Assembly: GCF_016595465.1 (NCBI RefSeq)
Contig: NZ_JAENIK010000011.1
Coordinates: 558,001 to 622,000, forward strand
Length of the DNA stretch: 64,000 nucleotides
Origin: Luteolibacter yonseiensis
GTDB lineage: Bacteria > Verrucomicrobiota > Verrucomicrobiia > Verrucomicrobiales > Akkermansiaceae
Reading direction: 5' to 3'
Shown: one piece after another, positions 18,223 through 27,084 of the stretch
Position numbering within the stretch: position 1 is the first letter of the stretch
Layout: each line of letters opens with the position of its first letter
The notes under the pieces: model-generated
What the model was told of the DNA's origin: nothing
Databases searched by the model: none
Seen by the model: only the letters and a program-made list of their open reading frames with translations
Translations under genes and position numbers: made by a program

Positions 18223-18312
18223 TCGTGCAAATCGCCTCTTTGAACAAGATTTTTTGACAGTTGACGGTACCTATTCTCTATTTAGCCTCAATCCCTTCAG
18301 AACAGATGCAAA
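18223..18312 (+). promoter_or_regulatory. duplicated leader (copy 2), upstream of the decayed capsule gene
   Basis: TCGTGCAAA (18223-18231) and TTTTTGACAGTTGACG (18251-18266) repeat the blocks of 15087-15129, with spacing of 28 rather than 27 nt. Similarity continues weakly through a TTCTxTA-like segment to a GATGC block. TTGACA at 18254-18259 is a consensus -35. It now drives only a gene remnant and possibly the sulfotransferase downstream. Confidence 0.5.
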
Positions 18313-18655
18313 TACAGAGGAGTGGTGAATATTAACAGGTCGGTCTGCATTTTTGAATCCGGCCATTGTGGGCCGATGATCACGTTGGGTCGTGCGGCCG
18401 GACGTTTTCATATCCGGCTTGTGCTGGGGGACTCGAACAATTCCGCACTCTTGTGGGACAATCCGATGGATGGAAGGAGGGTGGTTTTGTCAAACTGCGC
18501 CCAAATACGGGCAGATGCATCGGAGACACCGCGCAATGTCGATCCCACGTGGCGTTTTGTGGTGAAATTCAGCGGGAGGAATCGTGGTTTGAGGTGTTTC
18601 CAACCTGTCATGGACATAACGCGGGGAGTGGTGACTCCCTCATGATTAACTGATC
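18313..18655 (+). pseudogene. remnant of a KpsS-like capsule gene, internally deleted
   Basis: Immediately after the duplicated leader the sequence matches only the 3' part of the 15245 gene. From about 18319 it encodes VVNINRSVCIFESG, then PMITLGRAAGR. This corresponds to VVNINSSVGISG and PVITLGRAV in the intact KpsS-like protein (DNA alignment 18319 to 16301). The rest is out of frame or diverged. A deletion of roughly 1 kb joined the leader to the C-terminal coding end. No functional glycosyltransferase can result. The remainder of 18015-18222 holds no recognisable gene. Confidence 0.7.
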
Positions 18656-18671
18656 GCACGAAACATTCCTT

Positions 18672-19739
18672 ATGCTGGAAAAGGTCATTATCCCGGAACC
18701 GCAGGACAACCCGGACCGGGTGGCAGCCGAAAATCATCTCGTCGGCACCCTCCAGGAACGATCCATGGAGGAGAAGGTCACGATCTGGATGAAGCGCTTG
18801 ACAGCATACATCCATCGGACCGGCTTGTTGCCCAGGAGCCGGAGGATCAGGAAGCCCTTTCATCTTCATCTGGGTGTCCACAAGACTGGGACCACCTATT
18901 GTCAAACGGTTTTGCTTCTCAACAAACACAAGCTGGAAGCCAAACAAATCACCTATTGGGATCTGGCTCATACAAGGAGACATCTTACGCCATACTTGCT
19001 CAGATTATCCCGCAAAAATGGCGAACCTCCGGTGATGGAATGCGTCCAACGCATCCGCTCGCAGGTCTTTGCTCCGGATGTGCTGAAGGGGAAGCGGGCG
19101 ATAATCTCCGACGAAAATCTGCTGGGCTTCATCGTGGACATCGTTCGAAGGAAGGGCTATCACGCTTTGGTGAAAAAACTCGTCGCGATGAGGGACGTGC
19201 TTGGAGGGGAGGTCAGGGTTTTCCTCACCATCAGAAGCTACGCGGACTTCATTTCATCCATGTATTGCGAACTTGTCACCACCAAGCCCTACTTTTCATT
19301 CGAGGAGATCCGGCATGGGAAATTTGTGACCGAATTGTCGTGGCTGAGGTTGTACCGAGCCCTTGCCAAGGTGTTTGGCAGGCATAATGTCGTCATATTT
19401 GAATATGATCTGCTGTTTTCCCAGCCGTCGGAACACATGTGCTATCTCGCGGGTGCGCGGATCGATTTTGAATTTCCCGGAAAAGGGATACGGGTATCGC
19501 CCTCGGCGAAGGCCGTTGAGCACATAGGCATGCTCAGTCAGGATGGGAGCGCCATGTCGGTCAGGAAAATGGTCGTGGAGGCTAACCGGAAATTTCCCAA
19601 GAATGCGGACAACCCGGCCTTTGATCCGTGGACCCCGGAAGAACGCGCCCGGTTGGACGAACGATACCGCAAGCATTTGAAAAGAATCCCCCGTTGGCAT
19701 CCCGGCAAAGCCAGAGCCATCGACAGGGAGGATGAATGA
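18672..19739 (+). CDS. sulfotransferase-family protein
   Basis: A 355-aa protein with both PAPS-binding signatures of carbohydrate sulfotransferases. FHLHLGVHKTGTTYCQ near residue 65 is the 5'-phosphosulfate loop, and VRVFLTIRSYADFISSMYCE near residue 185 the 3'-phosphate site. It would transfer sulfate from PAPS to a sugar hydroxyl, probably on the nascent surface polysaccharide in the cytosol. It has no signal peptide. It lies behind the duplicated leader and its gene remnant, and 72 bp before a second sulfotransferase-like gene. The acceptor is unknown. Confidence 0.8.
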   Translation: MLEKVIIPEPQDNPDRVAAENHLVGTLQERSMEEKVTIWMKRLTAYIHRTGLLPRSRRIRKPFHLHLGVHKTGTTYCQTVLLLNKHKLEAKQITYWDLAHTRRHLTPYLLRLSRKNGEPPVMECVQRIRSQVFAPDVLKGKRAIISDENLLGFIVDIVRRKGYHALVKKLVAMRDVLGGEVRVFLTIRSYADFISSMYCELVTTKPYFSFEEIRHGKFVTELSWLRLYRALAKVFGRHNVVIFEYDLLFSQPSEHMCYLAGARIDFEFPGKGIRVSPSAKAVEHIGMLSQDGSAMSVRKMVVEANRKFPKNADNPAFDPWTPEERARLDERYRKHLKRIPRWHPGKARAIDREDE

Positions 19740-19811
19740 ACTCACGCACCCGGGCAAAATGAATCTTGCTGGTTGATCGCGGCCATCTGACGGACTAAAA
19801 ACAGGAAAACT

Positions 19812-20510
19812 ATGGAAATTGCTGAAACCAAGAATTTGAAGCCGGTGGTCATTTCATCGCAGCGAAGCGGATTGAATTTCCTGCGCGTCTGCATAGAATC
19901 ATTGACCGGCCGGCGGACACCGGGGAAGCCCTTGCTTGTCGAGACAGGCTCGCCGGTGTTTGTGCGAACGCATGATTCGGCGAATATCAGCAAGAAGGGG
20001 GAAGGTTCGTGGAAGGAAATCGACGATGAGCTGGTCCAAGGCAGAAAGGTGGTTCTGCTGATCCGTGATCCTTTTGAAATCTATGCCCGCGAACTGAAAA
20101 TTGCCAATCCGGCCGCCGCCCGGTTCAAGTTGGAAATTTATATATCGAACCTGAACCACTTCTGTTCGCTTTCGGGATGTGAAAAAAGACATTTCCATTA
20201 CGAGGATTTCACCATGGCCCCGGAAAAAATGGCGGAGGTGATCGGGTTCCTCGGAGTGCCCGCCGGCAACGGGCAGAAAGCAGACGAGGTTGGCGTGAGG
20301 GCGGAATGGGACAAGATGCGGCAGATCGGCAAAGATTTGTATGACATCAATCAAAAGAATGCGGGTGGCAGCATGAGCTTGAATGCGGAAAACCGTCTCG
20401 GCTTCCATCAGGCGACCCTGTCCTCGGTGGACCGGAATTTCGTGGCTGGCCATATCCACGAAAAGGTTTCCGTTGCCGGACGAGCCATTCTCGACCGCTA
20501 TCTGGCATAG
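19812..20510 (+). CDS. short sulfotransferase-like protein
   Basis: A 232-aa protein with a P-loop-like segment VVISSQRSGLNFLRVCIES and a 3'-phosphate-site-like segment VVLLIRDPFEIYARELK. This order and spacing is that of small PAPS-dependent sulfotransferases or sulfotransferase-fold proteins. FHYEDFTMAPEKMAEVIGFLG matches the usual region where the family has YEDL and EKMxxxxxFLG. Together with its neighbour this suggests two sulfation steps. Its substrate is unknown, and catalysis is less certain than for the 355-aa protein. Confidence 0.72.
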   Translation: MEIAETKNLKPVVISSQRSGLNFLRVCIESLTGRRTPGKPLLVETGSPVFVRTHDSANISKKGEGSWKEIDDELVQGRKVVLLIRDPFEIYARELKIANPAAARFKLEIYISNLNHFCSLSGCEKRHFHYEDFTMAPEKMAEVIGFLGVPAGNGQKADEVGVRAEWDKMRQIGKDLYDINQKNAGGSMSLNAENRLGFHQATLSSVDRNFVAGHIHEKVSVAGRAILDRYLA

Positions 20511-21156
20511 GTCTGAGACAGTTCCCCGGATAGCATTGGCTTCGGATGTTCCTGCCAAGGTGCTGGCGTCTACAGTTTCGGAAATCGACACTGATCCCGC
20601 CGACCAAGCTGGGTGTGAAAAACTGGATGTTTTTTGAAGTCCGCAATGCCGTCGGCCGGGCTCACGATCCTAACCCGGGAACTACCTTATCGAAGTGACC
20701 AAGCGGTTGCCGCGCGACGCGGTATCTGAACAGACTGTCTCGGCCACACCCGCCCGAATCACTGCTGAACTCCTGACTCCGACCGGGAACGCCAGCCGCC
20801 TGGCCGGAATTCCGATTGAACGATAACCAAGGCGGACGAATTCAGGACGCCTGCGAAAGACTGTCAAACGAACATGTGGGTTTCATGCGAGGTTCCGAGC
20901 GGGCCTTCTTCTCGTTTGGCTTCGTCTATTGCCTCAAGAAATTCGAATATGTTGCCTCGGGGCAACTTTTTAAGTTCATCTATCGGCATTTCCCATCACT
21001 CGCTTGTTGGCAAGCGGTCAGTGACCTCCATTGGAAAACGTACCCGGATCCGGTGCGAAGGCATTTCTCCTGTGATTTCATAGGGAGGGATCGGCGGATA
21101 TGCCGCTGACACGTGGCGTTTTCTGTAAATGCGAAGGGGGATCCCGGCAAAAAGCA
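20511..21156. other. 646-bp intergenic region between convergent units, possible decayed gene
   Basis: No intact gene is seen. Between about 20600 and 20826 the plus strand reads plausibly as protein if one base is restored near 20676: KLGVKNWMFFEVRNAVGRAH in one frame, then NYLIEVTKRLPRDAV in another, ending at TAA 20824. I do not recognise the product. The region separates the plus-strand sulfotransferase pair from the convergent end of the long minus-strand operon, so a terminator is expected, but I see no clear hairpin. Confidence 0.35.
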
Positions 21157-24100
21157 TCACTTGCCGGACAGGTTTCTCGTCTTTTGATAGATCGTCGCGG
21201 ATATCTCTGGGAAGGATTCGGTGATTTCAGATGCTTCTGTTTGGGCGGGGTTCGAGGCGAAAGCGACAAGCTCGGTGAACAGCCTCTCGTAATTACGTGC
21301 CTGTCGATGTAGCGGCAGGTGTTTCTCCGCGTAGTCTCTGCAATTTTTGCTCATGTCGGGAGCTGTGAGCACTTTTGCTATCGCCGACGCAAAACCTTCG
21401 ACATCGCCCAATTCACAGGTGTAGCCGGTCACTCCGTTGATCGCCATGTCGGGAATCGCACCGGTCCGGAATCCGACGACGGGCGTGCCACATGATATGG
21501 ATTCCGCGGTGGTATTGGAGAATGTTTCTTCCAATGAAGGCACGATCACAACGTCTGCGGCGGAGTAGGCGTAGGACAGTTCTTCAGTGTCGTGTATGTA
21601 GCCGAGAATGTGGGTATCGAGAGAGATTTTTTTCGTGGCCGGCGTCTCTCGTCCGATGAGCAAGACGAGGGGAGCCTCTCCCGGCAGCATCGCCTGGAGC
21701 CGCGCCAACGCTTCGGAGGCTTCGCGAAAACCTTTCACTTCACTTGAAAAGGACGGCGCATAAGCGATGATTTTTCGATTCAAGGGCAGCTTGAGACGTT
21801 CACGGGACAGGGCTTTTCCTCTTGGAACAAAAACCTCGGTTTCGATCGAATTGCTGATTACTTCAATCCGGCAATCGCGAAACTCAGGAGCTCTTCGCAA
21901 GATTTCAGCGGTATGATTGCTGAGGGCTACGAGGGTCAGGTTCTTGAAATTGTAAGATCTTCGCTTTGCCTTGAGCGTCCTCGCGGGAAGATTATCCATG
22001 TCGTCAACCAACTGCGGACAATCATCACATTCCTTGGTCCATCCGTCGCAGCCGTGGAAGTAATGGCATCCGCCTGCGATGGGGTGCATGTCCCGGACGG
22101 TCAGAACCACGGGCTTGCCGCTGTGGGTCAGAGACGCGATGTTCTCGATCGACAGAAACCTCGCGGTCCAGTGCAGGTTGATGACGTCTGAATCTTCGAT
22201 CCAGCTTTTCAGGCGGCTGTTCAGAATGACAGGCTGATCGACTGTAAAGATGGTCAGATTCGGCCAGCTGTTCGAAGGGGCCTGCAGGCTTTTCCATCCC
22301 GCCGCCTTCATCGTCGGATGGGGAATGTAGCGGACACCGGTCTGACCACGGTGGCGGAGACTCGTGGTGTGGAGTGTGGGGTTGACAACCGGGCCGAGAA
22401 CCAGACCCCGGTGCAACCTGTAGGCCGCATAGCCCGCTCCCTGCGAAGTGCTTGTGCTGAACAGCGCGGCTTCTATCTTGCGCCGCGTGATCCGCAAGAT
22501 CGATTCACTCAGGGAGACAAGCTGTTCCTTTTCATCGAAACAGGCGAGCCGCGAGTCGGCATAGCCTCCATTGTCATCAAACGTTGAGGGATCCGCCACT
22601 GCCGCGAGAATGGCCTCCGCGAGAGCGTTCGAATCGCCGTGGGGAACGATACGGGCGAATTGATTGCACCCGCCGATCACTTCGGGCACTCCGCCGGCAT
22701 CGGTTGCGATGACGGGCAGGCCGGCCGCGATGGCTTCAAGGACAGACATTCCGAAGGTTTCCGTGCGCTTCTGACCATCACTGCTGTGTGTGGAGGGGTG
22801 GACGAACAGATGGAACCGGCTGTAAAAGTCCGGGTCATCTTCAAAATTGACAAAGGGAATCAGGTTTACCTCTTCGAGCAAATCCAACGCCGCGATCTGA
22901 TCGCTGATTTCCTGGAGCAAGTCCGCGCCGTTGGCATAGACGATGGTCAGTTCGAATTTCGCCGGCGACCGTCCCTTCAAGAGAGATAGCGCCTCGATCA
23001 GATGTTTATGGCCCTTCCATTCGATAAGCCGGCCGACCGCCAGTATTTGTAACGGCTTTTGGGGAGATGGAGCCACCGCCTCACGCCGATGCGATCGGAA
23101 ACGTGGGTGAATGCTGTTGTGGACTAGGTCGATTTTCTCGCGAGGAACTCCAAAAGAGATCAATTTGTCGCGGAGATAACCGGAAACCGTGGTGAAACGG
23201 GTGTCATGGCGGGAAATGTAATCCCTTGAAATGTAGTCGTGGTAATCCTTGTCCTGTCCCAGTGAAAAGACATCTATCCCATGCGTCATGCTGAGCAGCG
23301 GTATGTTGATGCCAAGCGGGCCGATGCGCTGTGCCAGTTTCCAGGTGTTCAGGGCGAAATGGCCGATCACGAGATCGGGGGCCAGGGAGGCAAAAAGGTG
23401 CTCATAGAGGGCGTTCCTGACCGGTGCCCGCAGATCTTTCCAAGGAATGTGGATGGCCTTGGCATACGGGCGCTCCGTTGCGAGCTTCTCATGTTCAAAC
23501 AATACAAAGTTGTCGAACCGGGTCTGGTTTTCCAGACGAAGAACCAGATCATAGATGAAGGTTTCGGATGGTGCGGAAAAAACCGTCACAAAATGCAGGA
23601 TTGTCCGCAGCGCGGTTTTTTTCCGTTTCTCCAATGCCCGGTTGATTCTGGAAACATGTTCGGAAAAGCAACCGTGTCCGGCACGGTGGCGGATTGCGTC
23701 CAATGGAATGCCGAGCTGTTTGCAGGCTGTCAGGTATATCGGGAAAAATCCCCGCGGGTCCTTGTCCGGGATGATGAAGTTTTCACGATCGCGGAAGCAG
23801 TATTCCATGTAGCAGGACAAGGCCTCGGTAAAAGATGTCTGATCCCGATGCCTGTTTGCGATGGTAAGGACGGCGTTGATCCGATTCGGATTGAAACGCA
23901 GAAGATAGATCTCCTTCGCTTTCTCCTCATCGAGGAAGTCGTATTGCGAAAGGTAGCCTCTGATCGCCTCGGTGATGAAGAGATCACGGGTCGCGCCGGA
24001 AGAGCCTGACGACAGTCCGCCTTCCGAGAAGACCAGCAGTGGTTCGGACAAGTGGTCGAACGGGATGTTTTTTAAAAAAGCTCCACGCATCCACATGGCA

Positions 24101-24978
24101 TCTCCCATGATGGTGTAATTTTCCGGATAGGGGCCCACAAGGTCATAACAGTTGCGGTGGGCCAGAAACGTGCCGTGGTTGAGATTCAGGTGGCCGAGGA
24201 GGATTCCGGGATTCGCGCCGCGGCTCTTTACCGGTTTTTCTCCATGGATGTAATCGGTGGAAACCAGCAGGCTTCCTCTTTCCATGGCGAGGGCCACGGT
24301 CTTGCTGACAAACGCGGGGTCGTACTGGTCGTCGGAATTCAGCAGGCAGATATAGCGGCCGCGTGCGAGCCGGATGCCTTTGTTCATCGCGGGATATATG
24401 CCGAGGTCCGGTTCGGAGACGAAATAGTCGATCCGGTGCGCGTTTTCCCGGATGATTTTCAAAGTGGGTTCGTCACTTCCGCCATCGATAACGATGGACT
24501 CCACGTTGGGGTAGTCCTGTGAGAATACCGAAGCGAGGCAGCGCTCCAGTGAAACGGCGTTGTTATACACTACCGTTATTATGCTTACGAGGGGGCTTCC
24601 GGTGGCGCATGATCTTGCTTTTCCCTGCAGCCGGAGACCGCCTTCCGCCTTGCGCCGGCGGGTTGTGTCCGGACAGCGGTCGTGGATTCCGCAGAAGGTG
24701 GACTTGGGACCGGCGGGATGGACCGGCGGTGTTGTTGCCGGCTGGGCGGCATGTGGTCGGGGGCCGCCGTTTCCCGAGGCCGGGTCCGCCATGCGAAGCT
24801 TGGTTGCCTTGTCGTGGAACCGATCTGATTCCCGCTGCCTTCCCAGCAGGCGCATGATTTCGGATTTCTTTTCGTAATAGATGAAGAATTTGTCGTGTTT
24901 CGCGATCGCGTTCTCAGTCAGCTCGAGAGCCGCGGTGTGGTCTCCGCAGGCGATCAGTCGGTTGATTTCCTGAATCAT
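21157..24978 (-). CDS. three-module glycosyltransferase (GT2 + GT4 + GT4)
   Basis: A 1273-aa cytosolic protein, last of the long capsule operon. Residues 1-60 look like a TPR-like helical cap. About 129-400 is a GT-A (GT2) domain: PLVSIITVVYNNAVSL, IDGGSDE and LLNSDDQ with the Asp pair. About 478-830 is a GT4 domain: MTHGIDVFS, AVGRLIEWKGHKHLIEAL and the EX7E-like TETFGMSVLEAIAAGLPVIA. About 860-1235 is a second GT4 domain: VISNSIETEVF and SLEETFSNTTAESISCGTPVV. One polypeptide may therefore add three successive sugars, consistent with repeat-unit assembly (inference). It lies 25 bp after the FkbM gene. Donor sugars cannot be deduced. Confidence 0.88.
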   Translation of the reverse strand: MIQEINRLIACGDHTAALELTENAIAKHDKFFIYYEKKSEIMRLLGRQRESDRFHDKATKLRMADPASGNGGPRPHAAQPATTPPVHPAGPKSTFCGIHDRCPDTTRRRKAEGGLRLQGKARSCATGSPLVSIITVVYNNAVSLERCLASVFSQDYPNVESIVIDGGSDEPTLKIIRENAHRIDYFVSEPDLGIYPAMNKGIRLARGRYICLLNSDDQYDPAFVSKTVALAMERGSLLVSTDYIHGEKPVKSRGANPGILLGHLNLNHGTFLAHRNCYDLVGPYPENYTIMGDAMWMRGAFLKNIPFDHLSEPLLVFSEGGLSSGSSGATRDLFITEAIRGYLSQYDFLDEEKAKEIYLLRFNPNRINAVLTIANRHRDQTSFTEALSCYMEYCFRDRENFIIPDKDPRGFFPIYLTACKQLGIPLDAIRHRAGHGCFSEHVSRINRALEKRKKTALRTILHFVTVFSAPSETFIYDLVLRLENQTRFDNFVLFEHEKLATERPYAKAIHIPWKDLRAPVRNALYEHLFASLAPDLVIGHFALNTWKLAQRIGPLGINIPLLSMTHGIDVFSLGQDKDYHDYISRDYISRHDTRFTTVSGYLRDKLISFGVPREKIDLVHNSIHPRFRSHRREAVAPSPQKPLQILAVGRLIEWKGHKHLIEALSLLKGRSPAKFELTIVYANGADLLQEISDQIAALDLLEEVNLIPFVNFEDDPDFYSRFHLFVHPSTHSSDGQKRTETFGMSVLEAIAAGLPVIATDAGGVPEVIGGCNQFARIVPHGDSNALAEAILAAVADPSTFDDNGGYADSRLACFDEKEQLVSLSESILRITRRKIEAALFSTSTSQGAGYAAYRLHRGLVLGPVVNPTLHTTSLRHRGQTGVRYIPHPTMKAAGWKSLQAPSNSWPNLTIFTVDQPVILNSRLKSWIEDSDVINLHWTARFLSIENIASLTHSGKPVVLTVRDMHPIAGGCHYFHGCDGWTKECDDCPQLVDDMDNLPARTLKAKRRSYNFKNLTLVALSNHTAEILRRAPEFRDCRIEVISNSIETEVFVPRGKALSRERLKLPLNRKIIAYAPSFSSEVKGFREASEALARLQAMLPGEAPLVLLIGRETPATKKISLDTHILGYIHDTEELSYAYSAADVVIVPSLEETFSNTTAESISCGTPVVGFRTGAIPDMAINGVTGYTCELGDVEGFASAIAKVLTAPDMSKNCRDYAEKHLPLHRQARNYERLFTELVAFASNPAQTEASEITESFPEISATIYQKTRNLSGK

Positions 24979-25003
24979 TGTTAGATTGGGATGTTGTGCC
25001 GCA

Positions 25004-26296
25004 TCAAGAGTGCTCCGGTTTGAAATACCAGTCGTCCCATTGCGCCTCCTGGCAACGGTAGCCCCGGCTTTCGAGCAGCTTGCGGATTTTTTCGCGTTGG
25101 GCGGTGAAATTATGCTCGATGGTCAGATATCGAATATCCCATCGTTCGAATGGAAATGTTTCGAGAATGGAAAACTCGCTGCCCTCGGTATCGATACTGA
25201 GATAGTCAATGATCCTGGGGGCGCGGTGCTCGACCAGGAAGTCATGAAGAGATATGGTTGTGAGAATGGCGGTATTTCCATTGTCCGCATAAGCTTGGCG
25301 CTTGTCCTTGTGATTGTCGCTATCCGCATCACGGGCCATGCCGCCGTAGGCCTCTGCGAAGATGAATTCCACACGCTCGCCTGTGATGGGACCGATGCAG
25401 GCTGGCGATACAATACAACCGCGGTTCTTCTCCAGCTCGCGGAATGACGTGGGATTGGGCTCGGCGCAAATGCCGTTCCACCCGAATTCCTTTTCGAGCA
25501 TGTGGGTATTGCTGAGCAGGATGCCGTCGGTGGCTCCGAACTCGACGAAAAAGCCGCCCCGCTTGTAGCTGGTTTTTTCAAGCACCCAAAGTTCCTGACC
25601 AATCTGCGAACTTGCGCGGTTGCTCAGATTTTTCAGCCAGATTGCTTCGGATTCCGCGATATCTCCGTCAGGCGCCGGTTCGTCGGATGTATGGCCGCGC
25701 AACTGGCCTCGTTTCAAGGCCATTGCGAGTTCGTGGTTCAGGAGTCCGACTTCGGATTTCAGGATCGCGATGAGCGCTCCCTCCCGGCTGGAGTCTGGAG
25801 ATAGGTTTTGAAGGGCGGTGATCTGCCTTTCCACGATTGCTGTCGCCTCTTGCAGCAGGTTCAAGTTCGCAAGCTCCCTGATGGTGCGGTCCTGGCTTGT
25901 GAAGAGACTTGGCGGCTCGTTATTGCGCATCACGGCCTGTTGGAAATGTGATGCCATCCGCTCGTGATCCGCCGCGAGGGCCGAGCAACGGCCCAGCGTG
26001 TTATGAACACCGGAAATCAGTATTCGGGCGAGATCGGTTTCTTCCGCCCCCCAGCTGATCGCGAGGCGTGCCCAAAGCAACGTGGCCTCGCGGTCTCCCA
26101 GTTGGTGGTGGGATGACGCGACGAGCAGCGCCAACTGGGCGCGCCTTGGATGCTGCTCGACGGTTGGTTGGGAGATTCCGCTCAGAAGTTTCCATTCCCC
26201 CTGGCGCCATTGTTCCAAGGCTTGCTCCGGCAGACGATCCGGGGATGCGGCCGGGGAAACCCGCGGTCTTGCAGCCACTGAATGAGGTTGGTTCAT
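25004..26296 (-). CDS. FkbM-family methyltransferase with N-terminal helical repeats
   Basis: A 430-aa protein. The start ATG at 26296 overlaps the TGA of the gene before it (ATGA), a typical coupled start; an upstream start at 26353 would overlap further. The N-terminal half is alpha-helical and TPR-like (LALLVASSHHQLGDREATLL). The C-terminal half, from about residue 220, is FkbM-like: GGFFVEFGATDGILLSNTHM binds S-adenosylmethionine, FGWNGICAEPNP follows, and IDYLSIDTEGSEFSILE is the family signature. It would O-methylate a sugar. It is part of the polysaccharide operon. Confidence 0.85.
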   Translation of the reverse strand: MNQPHSVAARPRVSPAASPDRLPEQALEQWRQGEWKLLSGISQPTVEQHPRRAQLALLVASSHHQLGDREATLLWARLAISWGAEETDLARILISGVHNTLGRCSALAADHERMASHFQQAVMRNNEPPSLFTSQDRTIRELANLNLLQEATAIVERQITALQNLSPDSSREGALIAILKSEVGLLNHELAMALKRGQLRGHTSDEPAPDGDIAESEAIWLKNLSNRASSQIGQELWVLEKTSYKRGGFFVEFGATDGILLSNTHMLEKEFGWNGICAEPNPTSFRELEKNRGCIVSPACIGPITGERVEFIFAEAYGGMARDADSDNHKDKRQAYADNGNTAILTTISLHDFLVEHRAPRIIDYLSIDTEGSEFSILETFPFERWDIRYLTIEHNFTAQREKIRKLLESRGYRCQEAQWDDWYFKPEHS

Positions 26297-27081
26297 TGAG
26301 GTTCCGGTAATAACAGCTCTTTGATGGACGCAAGCTGGCGTTCCGCCAAGCAAATCTGCTCACGCTGCGATTCCATCCGGGACTTCACCTCTTGTAATTC
26401 GCTTTCCAGCTGGTCGATGCGGGACTCGTGGGCCTTGAAGCTCCTGACATAAATGGCGGTGTGAAACGCCGGATGGCGTTCTGGCTCCAGCAGAACGCAG
26501 TGAAATCCCTGTGCCGACAAGCAGCGATCAACCGCTTTCTTGTTGGAGTTAGGAACGGAGTAGGACGTGTCCGCCACCACCCGGGCCATCACCACATCCA
26601 GCCGGTGAAGGGCCGGATGTATTTCCTGGAGAAGCAGTGCCGCCGGCAGGCAGTCGATGAAGAGCCAGTTGGGTGGCGTCTGGCGGTTCCGGATGAGTGC
26701 GGCCATTGTCACCTCCATTGTTTCACTCCCGGTCCGATCAGCCGGAACTTCACACACGTCAGGCCAGATTTTCTGGAGTGCGGCCGCCGGCAAGAGGCAG
26801 CTCTCGGCGGAGTTGCTCAACTGGTAAAAGCGGGAGGAAACGGATTCCGTGGTGACGACTCTGTTCAGTGTCTCCCAATCCGCTTTGATCATCGGGTTTT
26901 TCCGCAGGGCGGAGAATCGGTTGGGATCGGCTTCAACCAGGCAGACCTGGTCGGGAGACTGTTGCCGGAGCCAGCGGATGAACGGACTTGTTCCCGAGCC
27001 GGATCCAACCACGAGGACGGTCTTCGGGGGGGCTACCAGACCCAGGATGTCCAGCAAGGAGGAATGTGATACGGTGGACAT
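26293..27081 (-). CDS. putative SAM-dependent methyltransferase-like protein with C-terminal coiled coil
   Basis: A 262-aa protein. KTVLVVGSGSGTSPFIRWL is a Rossmann glycine-rich loop, with an acidic residue at the end of the next strand (CLVEADPNRFSAL), as in class I methyltransferases. The catalytic half is weakly conserved and no family hallmark is found. The last roughly 45 residues (SRIDQLESELQEVKSRMESQ) form a coiled coil, suggesting dimerisation or docking to the following enzyme. It starts 3 bp after the preceding gene's stop and overlaps the following FkbM gene. A methyl-transfer role is inferred from context. Confidence 0.6.
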   Translation of the reverse strand: MSTVSHSSLLDILGLVAPPKTVLVVGSGSGTSPFIRWLRQQSPDQVCLVEADPNRFSALRKNPMIKADWETLNRVVTTESVSSRFYQLSNSAESCLLPAAALQKIWPDVCEVPADRTGSETMEVTMAALIRNRQTPPNWLFIDCLPAALLLQEIHPALHRLDVVMARVVADTSYSVPNSNKKAVDRCLSAQGFHCVLLEPERHPAFHTAIYVRSFKAHESRIDQLESELQEVKSRMESQREQICLAERQLASIKELLLPEPQ

Positions 27082-27084
27082 GTG

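Noticed and set aside
20816-21109. 97-aa plus-strand open frame
   Set aside because: Cys/Phe-rich, no recognisable motif, next to a convergent gene end; chance frame.
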